DNA of 63,482 bases, from NCBI GenBank assembly GCA_903863935.1, contig CAIPDV010000019.1, positions 1 through 63,482 of the forward strand, read 5' to 3'. The position numbers and the translations under genes were made by a program. Within the stretch, counting starts at the first letter, position 1. Each line of letters begins with the position of its first letter. The notes under the pieces are model-generated. The model worked only from the letters and a program-made list of their open reading frames with translations. It did not search any database and was not told the origin of the DNA. Shown here piece by piece: positions 1-8,936 of this stretch. The DNA comes from an uncultured Bacteroidota bacterium. Its GTDB lineage: Bacteria; Bacteroidota; Bacteroidia; JABEUT01.

Positions 1-134
1 TAATCAAGGGCTGGGGTCTTGATAATTACCAACGTCATACATGGGTGATGTTCCTGTTTTTTATGCCCGTTTTCTTTCTTGGAATTTATTCAAAGTACAA
101 GAAAGAGAAACAAGATGAAATGAAAAAAGATTAG
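1..134 (+). CDS. 3' end of an unidentified membrane protein (partial)
   Basis: The window opens inside a reading frame (first full codon at base 3) that ends at TAG 132-134. The visible 43 residues contain a hydrophobic stretch (WVMFLFFMPVFFLGIYSKY) followed by a charged tail rich in Lys and Glu, as expected for a last transmembrane helix with a short cytoplasmic end. The family cannot be recognised from this piece. It is followed within 85 bases by an attC-like inverted repeat, so it could be the gene of an integron-type cassette, but this is inference. It could equally be an ordinary chromosomal gene. Confidence 0.5.
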   Translation, partial: IKGWGLDNYQRHTWVMFLFFMPVFFLGIYSKYKKEKQDEMKKD

Positions 135-216
135 GTCACCCAAACAAATAGCATGAACTCCTAATAAACAGAAGTGAAGTATTCAAACTGTTGCCTTGTG
201 TACCAAAACACGAACG

Positions 217-410
217 CATAACACTCGTTTTAAGTAATAGGGGGCAGACGGAAGTGCAATCATCGGCAAACCATTACTCAGCAGCAGTTGTCAGCGGACG
301 TGAGCCAATCAGCATTTTTTCTTAACTTCATCATCGGCAGCATTAACCAGCTTCAGTTGTGGTCGGACGTTCCCTGCATCCCCCTACTACTTAAAGCGGC
401 GAACGTTATG
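217..410 (+). other. attC-like recombination site (long imperfect hairpin)
   Basis: A CATAAC at 217-222 is matched by GTTATG at 405-410. Inside these, TTTAAGTA (229-236) pairs with TACTTAAA (388-395), and GGGGG (240-244) pairs with CCCCC (380-384). The order is that of integron attC sites: outer AAC/GTT core, inner paired arm, unpaired bases between, and a long variable loop. At about 194 bp it is longer than most described attC sites, and the outer cores fit RYYYAAC/GTTRRRY only in part. It sits after one reading frame and about 70 bases before another, as in a cassette array. No integron integrase is visible in the window. Confidence 0.5.
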
Positions 411-480
411 GGCAAGTTTAAGAATAGACACGACTAAACAAATAATAAACAGAATATTAATAACTTAAAAGGACAATAAA

Positions 481-612
481 ATGATTGAAATTCAACTTGA
501 CAATGGAACGACAATTCCTTTACACGGAAAATCTCTTTTGATACTTCCAGCAGGAAGTCGGACAAATCATATCATTAACAATGAAGATGATTACAATGTA
601 ATTAATAAGTAA
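481..612 (+). CDS. Small hypothetical protein, 43 aa (possible cassette gene)
   Basis: An ATG at 481 preceded by an A-rich leader with AAAAGGA opens a 43-residue frame beginning MIEIQLDNGTTIPL and ending at TAA 610-612. No family is recognised. The start lies about 70 bases after the right core of the attC-like site, the usual place for a cassette gene. No second attC-like site follows before the transposase relic at 668, so the cassette may have been truncated by that insertion. It may also be too short to be a functional gene. Confidence 0.35.
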   Translation: MIEIQLDNGTTIPLHGKSLLILPAGSRTNHIINNEDDYNVINK

Positions 613-667
613 GCTATCGGTTAATAATTCCACAAAAATAGTAAAAATAAGATTCCAAAGTACTTTT

Positions 668-1261
668 TTAACTGGGAAGTAGCTCAATTAGCTTGTTGGC
701 TTTGTGGTCGGGGAGTTTAGAGAGGGTAGTTTTCAGCCATTGCAGGGGTTCTACACCTCTGAGTTTGCAAGTACCCATGAAGGAATAAAGCATAGCAGAA
801 CGCTGTGCCGCCTCATGGCTGCCTGCAAAGAGGTAGTTTTTCCTGCCCAGTGCAACAGGGCGTATCACGTTTTCCACCAAGTTATTATCTATTTCCAACT
901 TGCCGTCTGTTGCATAAAGGCTGAGCTTTGCCCACCTTCCCAACGCTGCGGCTTCCTCAGTCTTTACACGGTGCGGTGCGATAACCTTTTGTAATTCTAA
1001 TTTTACAACCTCTGCGGTTAATCCGCCTTTTGCATAATCAATTGGCAGGTCTGTAACTTTGTTTTCAATGTCTGACAGTTTTTTATTGTCAAGGTGCGTT
1101 TGCATATCAGAGCCTTTTATTCTACTTTTAGAATTATCCCAGTCTTTTTCGGTGGTCATAATCCCGGTTGATGTCCTGAAACGAGGTAACCCGTTTCCGG
1201 TAACATCAACCATAATGTAAGTGCCTTTACTTTGCTCTCTAAGATAAAACCGTGTATTCAT
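668..1261 (-). pseudogene. Chimeric relic: tyrosine-recombinase N-terminus fused in frame to IS66 transposase C-terminus
   Basis: The 197-residue frame has two unrelated halves. Residues 1 to about 94 look like the Arm DNA-binding domain of Bacteroidota phage-type integrases (FYLREQSKGTYIMVDV, TGIMTTEKDW, GGLTAEVVKLELQ). Residues from about 103 onward are the end of an IS66-family transposase (DGKLEIDNNLVENVIRP, ALGRKNYLFAGSHEAAQR, then a Leu-rich tail ending LIELLPS). The IS66 part keeps the last acidic residue of its DDE triad but lacks both aspartates, and the integrase part lacks its whole catalytic domain, so neither enzyme can be active. The junction is near 955-980. A TATCTTTG -7 box lies upstream on the minus strand (1305-1312), probably inherited from the integrase. 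Confidence 0.8.
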
Positions 1262-1339
1262 ATTATAGGGTTAATAAGTTGGTTTTGAATTCGTTTTACA
1301 GATGCAAAGATACTTCAACCAGCTCTACGAAGGCACTAA

Positions 1340-1365
1340 AAAAGGCACTTTTTCAATTGCCTTTT
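1340..1365 (-). terminator. Rho-independent terminator after tRNA-Arg
   Basis: On the minus strand AAAAGGCA pairs with TGCCTTTT over a 10-base loop and is followed by a run of T. It lies about 40 bases beyond the tRNA-Arg 3' end. Confidence 0.7.
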
Positions 1366-1406
1366 AGTTAAAATGCTGATTTACAGAGAATAAATTTGAT
1401 TAATTG

Positions 1407-1480
1407 TGGTCCCGGAGGGATTCGAACCCCCAACTTCCTGATCCGTAGTCAGGTACTCTATCCAGTTAAGCTACGGGACC
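1407..1480 (-). tRNA. tRNA-Arg (anticodon ACG)
   Basis: The minus strand folds into a 74-base cloverleaf with acceptor stem GGTCCCG/CGGGACC, discriminator A and T-loop TTCGAAT. The anticodon stem CCTGA/TCAGG encloses loop CTACGGA, so the anticodon is ACG, read as inosine-CG for Arg codons CGU/CGC/CGA. The 3' CCA is not encoded. It lies 6 bases downstream of the DinB-like gene on the same strand and is followed by a terminator, so it could be the end of a longer transcript. Confidence 0.95.
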
Positions 1481-1486
1481 AATATT

Positions 1487-1915
1487 TTATTTTATAGCAC
1501 CTTCTTTACCTAACATTTTCCGTAACAATCCTATTTGCCCTATATGGTAAGCTTCATGAAAACCCATGAAGGTCAATTGTTCCAGCACTACTTCGTCCGT
1601 TATTTTCCCCAGGCTTTCTATTATTTGGGGCTGCGAATCTACATACAATTTCTTTAATACGTCTAAAGAAATTGCTTTTGACAGGTCCGGATCAATCGTT
1701 CCCCTTGCATAAATGGCCTTCATGGCCTCGTCGGCAACAGGAGGTAACCCAAGTTGTGAAGTAATGGAATTACGGGTATAAATCAAATGCCCTACAATCC
1801 AGTTAATGGAATTGCAATTATGCATTTCCTTAAGGCTCTCTTCATTGGTTATCCCTTCCAGGTTAACCTTAAAAACCCGCTCATTGGAGGCAAAAAGTTT
1901 TTGAATCGGCAGCAT
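1487..1915 (-). CDS. DinB-family four-helix protein
   Basis: The 142-residue protein fits the DinB/YfiT superfamily of metal-binding four-helix bundles. Visible hallmarks are an early helix with a His (NSINWIVGHLIYTRN) and a C-terminal HEAYHIGQIGLLRK motif, which supplies the remaining metal-binding histidines. Members include thiol transferases, but most are uncharacterised, so no substrate is proposed. The ATG lies one base after the stop of clpS, so the two are probably cotranscribed. Another DinB-like protein is encoded at 42.1 kb. Confidence 0.85.
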   Translation of the reverse strand: MLPIQKLFASNERVFKVNLEGITNEESLKEMHNCNSINWIVGHLIYTRNSITSQLGLPPVADEAMKAIYARGTIDPDLSKAISLDVLKKLYVDSQPQIIESLGKITDEVVLEQLTFMGFHEAYHIGQIGLLRKMLGKEGAIK

Positions 1916-1916
1916 G

Positions 1917-2165
1917 CTACTTCTCTATTGAAACTGTTAACTCAGCTTTGCTGAGGGATGCCAGCATTCCTGTCAGTTCCTTAAGGCTGCCAAGTTTTAC
2001 ATCGCAGCTTCCTTTCAAATGAACCAGATAGGCACATTGTTCAGCCTGTTCGCGGCTATGGCCGCAAACCTCAACAAGCTTGTCAATAACATATTCAAAC
2101 GTATGAAAATCGTCATTGCTTAAAACCAGTTTGTAAACTTTCTTTTTTGTTTCAGCTCCTTTCAT
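1917..2165 (-). CDS. clpS: ATP-dependent Clp protease adaptor ClpS
   Basis: ClpS is the N-recognin adaptor that hands N-end-rule substrates to ClpA/ClpC. The conserved core is present: a LSNDDFHTFEYVIDKL segment equivalent to the NDD.TPMEYVV substrate pocket, then REQAEQCAYLVHLKGSCDV. The frame can be read from a TTG at 2183, but the ATG at 2165 gives the normal 82-residue length and is preferred. It sits one base upstream of the DinB-like gene and 45 bases after the giant SPOR protein gene. No clpA or clpC is in the window. Confidence 0.92.
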   Translation of the reverse strand: MKGAETKKKVYKLVLSNDDFHTFEYVIDKLVEVCGHSREQAEQCAYLVHLKGSCDVKLGSLKELTGMLASLSKAELTVSIEK

Positions 2166-2210
2166 AATACAGAATTCTCGCAAATATATTCAATATTGAA
2201 TATACCCGTA

Positions 2211-5200
2211 TTATTTGTTATTTATAGACTGGGCTTGCTGCAGCGAAATTTTCCTGCCCTGGTAATATGCAACAATTACCGCCTGCTGAAAGCCTTCATT
2301 GTATAGCTTTTGCTGCAAGGTGTTTGCCGCATCATATCCGGTAAACTTACCCGCATAATAGGATGTAACTCCGTGTTTTTCGCTGTGCGGTTCAATTCCT
2401 TCGTCGGCATACATCAAAATTTTGTTGGCAATATCAAGTGGTAATTCACCGGTGAAGGATGCTATCTGAACCGTATAGATTACTTTGTTCTTACTTGCCT
2501 CAACAAAGGAACCATTATCTTCTTTGGTAGTTGTTTTTTCATCTGTGGCATTATCACCTTCTCCATTATCCGTATTATCTTTCTTCGCTTCGGTTACAAC
2601 TGCCGGTTTGCTTTTTACATCATCCGGATTTTTTTTGGAAGTATTTTTCGCTGACTCCACCGGTTGCTTTGTTTCTGCATTTCCGGTCTTCTTCGATAAT
2701 TCGGATGCTTTGGTAAGGCTTATTCGTTTACCATTAAAATAGGCAGTTATAAAGGCATCCTTGGCAGAAGAATTTTCCATAATAATCTCTTTTGCAGTTT
2801 TCGCCTCATCCATAGTGGCATAAGTGCCGCAACTGTATTTTATTGCCCCATTTTCTTCTACTGATGTGTATAATTGTTTCAACTTCTTCAACCGGGTAAA
2901 ATCTTTATGTTTCGGAAATGAACCAACTTGAACCGTGTATACTAAACCGTTTACATTTTCCAACGATTTAGCGTTTGGTGGTATTGTATCCTTTATTTTC
3001 TTACTTGCTCTTTTCCGTTCATCTATCAACGTCTTTTTGCTAGGTATAATGGTGTTTTCGCCAATCACAACCACTTTATTATCGCCTGATGATGTTACAT
3101 TACCTTCCGTATTTGAATTTGCTTCAGTGCCTGAATTCTCCCCGTTTGTTTTTTTCTTTTTATGTTTTACTGTTGTGGTGGTACCTGCATTTTCATTTCC
3201 GGCTCCTCCATCCGAAACTGCAGGCTGAGTAGTGTTACCACCCGCATTATCAGTTGTAGTGTTAGTGGCAACAGGTGGAGGAACTGTTATACCGAGTTTG
3301 GATAGTGCTTCAGCAATCGTTATGCGTTTGCCATCGTAAAATGCAATTAGGAAAGCATCGGGATAACCGAGTGCACGTATTTTCCCTAATGCATCTTTGG
3401 CAACATCAAACAACCTGAACATACCTGCGGAATAACGTATATAGCCTTCCGGTGCACTCAAACCGATAATTGGCTGGAAGCCCTGGAACAAGTTTTGAGG
3501 GATTGCATTTTTAAATGCCCCCACCTGCACTTTGAATATTAAACCCATTGGTAATGGCGGGTCAATAGGAATAGGATTGGATGCGGAATAGGGAGATCTG
3601 CGCACTTCCTCAAAAATATTTCCGTTTTCCGCAAGCGATGACGTTTGACTATTTGTTGTGTTCGATTTATCAGAACTTGTGCCGGCTGCAGGAGTACTGT
3701 TGGATGGTGCAGTGGCAACATTATTATCCGTAATAGGTTTTTCTTTAGGAGTTTTTTTCTTATTCCTGTTTGTCGTTTTAGTGGATGCGATCGTTGTTTT
3801 AGTGGCTGATGTCCCATTCTTACCCGATGAATTATCAGGGGTTTTAGATTGGCTGGTGGTTTTATTTGTATTATTTTCTGTTGCAGGTGCACCCGGATTA
3901 TCGGCCGGATTCTTAGTCTTTGTAGTATTGTCAGTCATGAATGACCTGTCTGCACGGGAAGATTTTTTTGATTTATTCTTAATGAAATCCGAATAGGTGA
4001 AATGCATAGAACTATCCGAATTAGCTTTACCCATTGTACTTGCAGTCTGGTCTGAATCTACTTGAAAATAGAGGTAAACCGCACTTTGCTGCCTTAATAT
4101 GGCTGTTGCCAGATCCTGCTTGGCTGATTTAATATAGGCATGCTTATTTGCAAGAATGGGTGTGTTATTGGCTCTGTCTCTTTCCGACATTGATCTGCGA
4201 TAACTATTGTCGGCATCTTTCAACATGCGCTTTGCGGCTGTAACCTTATACACTTCACCCTTATCAGGCTTCACATTAATACCTTCAATCTGGTCTAAAT
4301 TCGTGTAGTACTGGCGATAATTGGCTTCCGCCACGGTTTCATCGCCCTTTAAATTTAACTGAAATATCAAATCATCCAGCGAATCGGCTTTATTGTATAA
4401 TACTTCTGATTTTGCTTTATCTTTTTCACCCTGGGCTTTGCTTCTTATTTTTTCGGCAATGTCAACCAATGATGAAGCTGCTGTAAAATAGTTTTGAGCT
4501 TTTTGACTTAAACCGGCTGCCGCTGTATCTGTATATTGAACTGTTGTAACCGCTTGTGCAGCCTGTAATTTCTTTTGTTTGGCGGAAAGTTTTTCAGGTT
4601 TCGGTTTAGGAACCGCATTTGCCAATGAATCAAGCAGGGCATCGTGCGGGGTAGTTGTTTTCTTATACCCCAGTGTTGGAGACATTGTTTTGGCGGGTGG
4701 TAAAACATTCGCCAATGAATCTGCTTTTGCTTTGTTTGAAACGGAATCCTTTTTCGTTGCCTGATTATCATTTACAGTAACCGTTTCGTTGCCTCCATCG
4801 GGATTATTTACTGCTTTTTTGTTATCGCTATTATTAGTTGTGCCGGCAATTTTTGAATTATTCCCTTGTGTGTTGCTGCTATTCGAAGGTTGATTCGTTC
4901 CCTTTGAATTGTTTTTTGTACCGGAGGATTTTCCTGGAGCAACCTTATTTACTCCTGCATTTTTGCCACCCTCCACTTTTGCTGTAGTAATTGTATTCAC
5001 TGCATTCACATCCGAATTTGTATTGGATTGTGGATTGCTTACCGTTGTATTATTTCCTGAAGAATTAGTATTGTTCACATCTCCCCCATTTCCGGAATTG
5101 CCATTTGCAATTGAATTACTTACATTCGGGTTAGATGTATTATTAGGAGTTATCGGGTTATTTTTTTGTCCCGATGAACTTGAATTTGCATCTCCGCCAG

Positions 5201-8200
5201 ATGGATTACTTGTATTTCCCGGCTGATTATTTTGATCGTTGCCTGAATTATTACCCTGCGAATTATTACCTGAGTTTGAGTTACCGCTTTCCGGTGAGGT
5301 ACTATTATTTGCCGCAACACTATTTTTATTTCCCAATGCAGGGCTTCCTGCCTGCAGACTGCCAGTTGATGAACCATTATCACTTCCCGAATTGGATGCC
5401 TGATTATTTTTTGTTACGTTGTTTGTATGCTGAGGATTATTATTGCCACTCGTACTTCCGGGTGTAGCTGAATTACTATTGTTGCTTGCAACTGGATTAT
5501 TTGGTTGTGGGTTTTCAGTGGTCGTGTTATTATTTCCTTGGGAAACTACCGGATTGCCACTTGTGGCAGGGTTTCCACTTGATGAACTATTATCACTATT
5601 TACAGATTTAGCAGAATTATTATCTCCTGAATTTGTACTATTTGTTTGAGGGTTTCCCTGAGCAGAATTATTATTTACAACTACAGGTGAGTTATTACCC
5701 GATGAAGAATTAGTTGATACCGGATTACCAGACGATGAACTATTGTTCCCGTTAGTTATTGCAGGTGCATTATTCCCGGATGTTGAATTGGTGGTTACCG
5801 GATTCCCTGTGGATGAATTATTGTTTCCGTTTGCTGCGAATACAGAAGGGCTGCCCGTATTGGATTTATTTGGTTGAGGATTTACGGGTGCAGAACTATT
5901 GTTTCCATTAGCTGTGGATATGGTAGGGCTGCCCGAATTGGAGTTATTTACTTGAGGATTGTTGGATGTTGAATTATTGTTTCCGTTGGTTGCAAAAGGC
6001 GTTTTATTTCCAGAATTGGTTGCAGCCGGATTCCCTGTTGAGGTATTATTGCCATTGGCTGATGACGCATTATTTGTTGCAGGTTGCCCACTGTTTGAAT
6101 TTCCATTTGTAGTTACCGGCTGACTTCCATTCTCGGTAGTTGAATTATTATTCTGAGTATTGCCTGAACTTCCTGAATTAACCGGAGTATTATTATTTCC
6201 TGTAGACGGATTATTTTCGTTACTTCCCGGAATATTACCATTGGTAATGGCAGCCACAGCAGGGTTATTGGTCGTAGGTATAGTTGCTCCGCCAACAGAA
6301 TTATCGGGGCTTCCACCTTGTGTTGAAGAAGATGCTACGCCATTTGATTTGGAGGCACGATGTATGTTTTTACCGTACCGTGAATGTTTAGAATGTCCTG
6401 CATTTTTTGTGGTACTGTTTACTATTTCATTTTTCTGATTGGTATTACCGCCGTTCACATCACCCGGATAATTATTCACCGTTTTGGTGTCAGTAGAAAG
6501 TGAATCGTAATTGGTTTTGTGGGCTGCCGTATAATCATCAATCTCCTGTTGCAATCCTGGTTGTGCTGAAGTATTATTAACGGTACTTGCTTTATTGTCT
6601 CCTGCATTAACTCTGGCGGTATATACACTATCTGCTTTTTCTGCTTTACTCTTCAACCACGAACTCTCCTGATGCATTTGCTGAAGTGCATTATTATTTT
6701 CCTGTATCTCGGCTTGCTTTTCATCTTTACTTTTTTTCAAATCATCGGCTTGTTGTAACAGTGCCGTTTTTTGTGGCTGGTCATTGGCTTGCCCGGCCTG
6801 TGTAATGTATTCCTGTGATTTATTTTGCAAGCCATTCACTTCTACTACAAGGTCATCATTGGCACGGGCCACCTGGAACGAATCTTCCTTCACCTGCTCA
6901 GCCTGCCTGCGTATTAAATCTCCCGGACTGATGCGAGTTGTGGAAGCTTCACTGTTGCTATTCCCTGAATTAGCATTCTCTGAACTTGTATTACTGGCTT
7001 TGTCAATTTCTATTTGTTTGGAAGCTGCTTCGCTTTTATATTCTGCTGCAAGCTGGTATGCTTCTATTCCTTTTTCTTCCGAACCCTTTGACTGATAAAT
7101 TAAATTATTAGCGGCTGCAATACTGTCCTGGTTTTTGCCTTTAGCACTATTCACGGCCTGGTTCTTTACTATTTCATTGGCATGTTGCTGCAATTGTTGC
7201 GCCTCTTCCATTTTGTCGCCGGCATAGTCAATGGCTTTTGCTGCTTTGTCATCCAATACTTCTTTTTCCTGTTGCAGTTGGGTAATACTTTCCGGAGCGG
7301 AAGGAGTTGAATTATTTCCTGCTGAAGAGCTTGATGCATTTGAATTGGCTCCATTATCGTTACTACCCGGATTTGAAGAACTGCTGTTTGCATTATTCGC
7401 AGCAGCTTCGGCCATCAGTTTCTGAATGTTTGTTGTATCTACATTCACATCCATTTGCGCCTGATCCTTTATAAAATTAAAAGCCAGTTGGTAATCGGAA
7501 TCCTTTGATATCTCAGTAGGATGGCTTTTTATCTGAAGATTTCCGGATTCATCAAAATGAATATCCTGCTTCATGGCCTCCGCATTTTGTGAAGAAGGAA
7601 AAATAACGGGTTGCGACTGGGTTTTATGGTTTGATGCTTCAACGGTATAGTTATAACTACCTCCATTAGGCAGTGTAAAAGAATACTTTCCATCATCGGA
7701 TGATGAAACATAGGTTCCTACAACCTCGTTGGTTTTATTATTCTTAACAGTTATTTTGCAAAGCACCGGGGTTTTCCCATCATCAGAATAGGCATTTCCG
7801 TCAATCACCATGGTTTCCGGCATACGGATATTGATGGCTATTTTATATACATCAATCGTTCCTTCAGGGCTTGAACGTGTTGACGAAAAAAATGCTGTTT
7901 GGCCTACTGTATCGGGCACAAATAAAATATCATCGTCCGGTGTGTTGATAGGGAAATCAAGGTTTACAGGTTCCGACCACTTATTGGTAATTTCATCGTA
8001 AACCGATTTAAAAATATCATACCCACCCATGCTGTTATGCCCTTTGGAACAGAAATAAAGGGTATGACGTGGCACATCATACACAGGATAATCTTCATCA
8101 AAGGCTGAATTTATAGCACTTCCCAGGTTTTCAGGTGTTCCCCAGCTTCCATCGGGCTTGCGGCTTACAAAATAAATATCCTTGCCATTCTTTTCACTAC

Positions 8201-8936
8201 TGCCATAACTCGAAAAATAGGCATGTTTTTTATCAGGAGTTAAGTAAATAACATTATTTCCCCCTTTATCCTTATCTGTTTTTGTTTTAAAACTTTCAGG
8301 TTCCGAGAGAAGGGTACCTCCGTTGCTATGCATGTCATAGGCTTCAAAATAATCAGCAAGATTCAACTCCTTTTTCCTCAGCACATTCAAACCGTGTAAG
8401 TTTGATATGAGTTCCTTTCCATTCACGCACATATCAATGTAATGCCTTACGGGATATTTTTTCAATTCGGAAGGTGCGGCAATCTGTTCGAATTTCCTGT
8501 AGGTGCGGATAGCTTCATTAAACCTGTAGTTTAAATGGAGTGCTCTGCCCAAATAATAATACGCCAGGTTATCTACCGAAGTTTGCCGAACGGAAAATGA
8601 TAAATATTCCACCGCTTTATTTTTATCGGCTTTTGTAAAAAGCATACAGGCACCAAAGCGGTAATTATAATTTGGGTCGCGCGGATAAAGACTTAATAAT
8701 TGTGAATACAGCGGATAGGCTTCAATAAAGTTTCCGTCTTCAAAATAGCGGTTGGCTGCTTTCCTCAGGCGGTTTTCTGTTTCGTGTGCCGCATTATTTT
8801 TGGCCGTATTGTCCTTATCCTGGGCTGCTAATTTTTCGGTTGGAAATACTAAAGCTGTGAAAAAGATAACAGCCATAACCCGGGTAAAAAACCCGCTTCG
8901 TATTTTGGTGAATGGCAAATGGTAGCTTTTTCTCAT
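2211..8936 (-). CDS. Giant secreted envelope protein: TPR, PD40 repeats, CarboxypepD-like domain, Asn/Ser-rich linker, three SPOR domains
   Basis: The 2241-residue protein starts with a signal peptide ending near LAAQ (about 38). Then come TPR-like helices (about 45-160), PD40/WD40-like blades (about 225-370, YLTPDKKHAYFSSYG, DIYFVSRKPDGSW) and a carboxypeptidase-regulatory beta domain (about 375-460). A coiled-coil region (about 560-820) precedes a linker of about 500 residues made mostly of Asn, Ser, Gly and Thr (about 870-1390) and a second Ala/Lys-rich helical part. The C-terminus has three SPOR-like domains near 1800-1880, 2000-2085 and 2150-2235, each starting with VQVGAF, VQVGSF or VQIASF and ending in a YxGKRI/YQGRKI motif. 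TPR-PD40 proteins of this type normally end in an OmpA domain; here SPOR modules, which bind denuded septal peptidoglycan, take that place. ATG 8936 overlaps the plsY stop by one base. Confidence 0.85.
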   Translation of the reverse strand: MRKSYHLPFTKIRSGFFTRVMAVIFFTALVFPTEKLAAQDKDNTAKNNAAHETENRLRKAANRYFEDGNFIEAYPLYSQLLSLYPRDPNYNYRFGACMLFTKADKNKAVEYLSFSVRQTSVDNLAYYYLGRALHLNYRFNEAIRTYRKFEQIAAPSELKKYPVRHYIDMCVNGKELISNLHGLNVLRKKELNLADYFEAYDMHSNGGTLLSEPESFKTKTDKDKGGNNVIYLTPDKKHAYFSSYGSSEKNGKDIYFVSRKPDGSWGTPENLGSAINSAFDEDYPVYDVPRHTLYFCSKGHNSMGGYDIFKSVYDEITNKWSEPVNLDFPINTPDDDILFVPDTVGQTAFFSSTRSSPEGTIDVYKIAINIRMPETMVIDGNAYSDDGKTPVLCKITVKNNKTNEVVGTYVSSSDDGKYSFTLPNGGSYNYTVEASNHKTQSQPVIFPSSQNAEAMKQDIHFDESGNLQIKSHPTEISKDSDYQLAFNFIKDQAQMDVNVDTTNIQKLMAEAAANNANSSSSNPGSNDNGANSNASSSSAGNNSTPSAPESITQLQQEKEVLDDKAAKAIDYAGDKMEEAQQLQQHANEIVKNQAVNSAKGKNQDSIAAANNLIYQSKGSEEKGIEAYQLAAEYKSEAASKQIEIDKASNTSSENANSGNSNSEASTTRISPGDLIRRQAEQVKEDSFQVARANDDLVVEVNGLQNKSQEYITQAGQANDQPQKTALLQQADDLKKSKDEKQAEIQENNNALQQMHQESSWLKSKAEKADSVYTARVNAGDNKASTVNNTSAQPGLQQEIDDYTAAHKTNYDSLSTDTKTVNNYPGDVNGGNTNQKNEIVNSTTKNAGHSKHSRYGKNIHRASKSNGVASSSTQGGSPDNSVGGATIPTTNNPAVAAITNGNIPGSNENNPSTGNNNTPVNSGSSGNTQNNNSTTENGSQPVTTNGNSNSGQPATNNASSANGNNTSTGNPAATNSGNKTPFATNGNNNSTSNNPQVNNSNSGSPTISTANGNNSSAPVNPQPNKSNTGSPSVFAANGNNNSSTGNPVTTNSTSGNNAPAITNGNNSSSSGNPVSTNSSSGNNSPVVVNNNSAQGNPQTNSTNSGDNNSAKSVNSDNSSSSGNPATSGNPVVSQGNNNTTTENPQPNNPVASNNSNSATPGSTSGNNNPQHTNNVTKNNQASNSGSDNGSSTGSLQAGSPALGNKNSVAANNSTSPESGNSNSGNNSQGNNSGNDQNNQPGNTSNPSGGDANSSSSGQKNNPITPNNTSNPNVSNSIANGNSGNGGDVNNTNSSGNNTTVSNPQSNTNSDVNAVNTITTAKVEGGKNAGVNKVAPGKSSGTKNNSKGTNQPSNSSNTQGNNSKIAGTTNNSDNKKAVNNPDGGNETVTVNDNQATKKDSVSNKAKADSLANVLPPAKTMSPTLGYKKTTTPHDALLDSLANAVPKPKPEKLSAKQKKLQAAQAVTTVQYTDTAAAGLSQKAQNYFTAASSLVDIAEKIRSKAQGEKDKAKSEVLYNKADSLDDLIFQLNLKGDETVAEANYRQYYTNLDQIEGINVKPDKGEVYKVTAAKRMLKDADNSYRRSMSERDRANNTPILANKHAYIKSAKQDLATAILRQQSAVYLYFQVDSDQTASTMGKANSDSSMHFTYSDFIKNKSKKSSRADRSFMTDNTTKTKNPADNPGAPATENNTNKTTSQSKTPDNSSGKNGTSATKTTIASTKTTNRNKKKTPKEKPITDNNVATAPSNSTPAAGTSSDKSNTTNSQTSSLAENGNIFEEVRRSPYSASNPIPIDPPLPMGLIFKVQVGAFKNAIPQNLFQGFQPIIGLSAPEGYIRYSAGMFRLFDVAKDALGKIRALGYPDAFLIAFYDGKRITIAEALSKLGITVPPPVATNTTTDNAGGNTTQPAVSDGGAGNENAGTTTTVKHKKKKTNGENSGTEANSNTEGNVTSSGDNKVVVIGENTIIPSKKTLIDERKRASKKIKDTIPPNAKSLENVNGLVYTVQVGSFPKHKDFTRLKKLKQLYTSVEENGAIKYSCGTYATMDEAKTAKEIIMENSSAKDAFITAYFNGKRISLTKASELSKKTGNAETKQPVESAKNTSKKNPDDVKSKPAVVTEAKKDNTDNGEGDNATDEKTTTKEDNGSFVEASKNKVIYTVQIASFTGELPLDIANKILMYADEGIEPHSEKHGVTSYYAGKFTGYDAANTLQQKLYNEGFQQAVIVAYYQGRKISLQQAQSINNK

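Noticed and set aside
704-994. 96-codon plus-strand frame over the transposase relic
   Set aside because: Shadow of the IS66-derived sequence on the other strand.
4909-6438. Several open plus-strand frames of 60-105 codons opposite the giant SPOR protein gene
   Set aside because: They arise from the antisense of the Asn/Ser-rich repeats, have biased low-complexity composition, and no start signals; the minus-strand protein explains the region.
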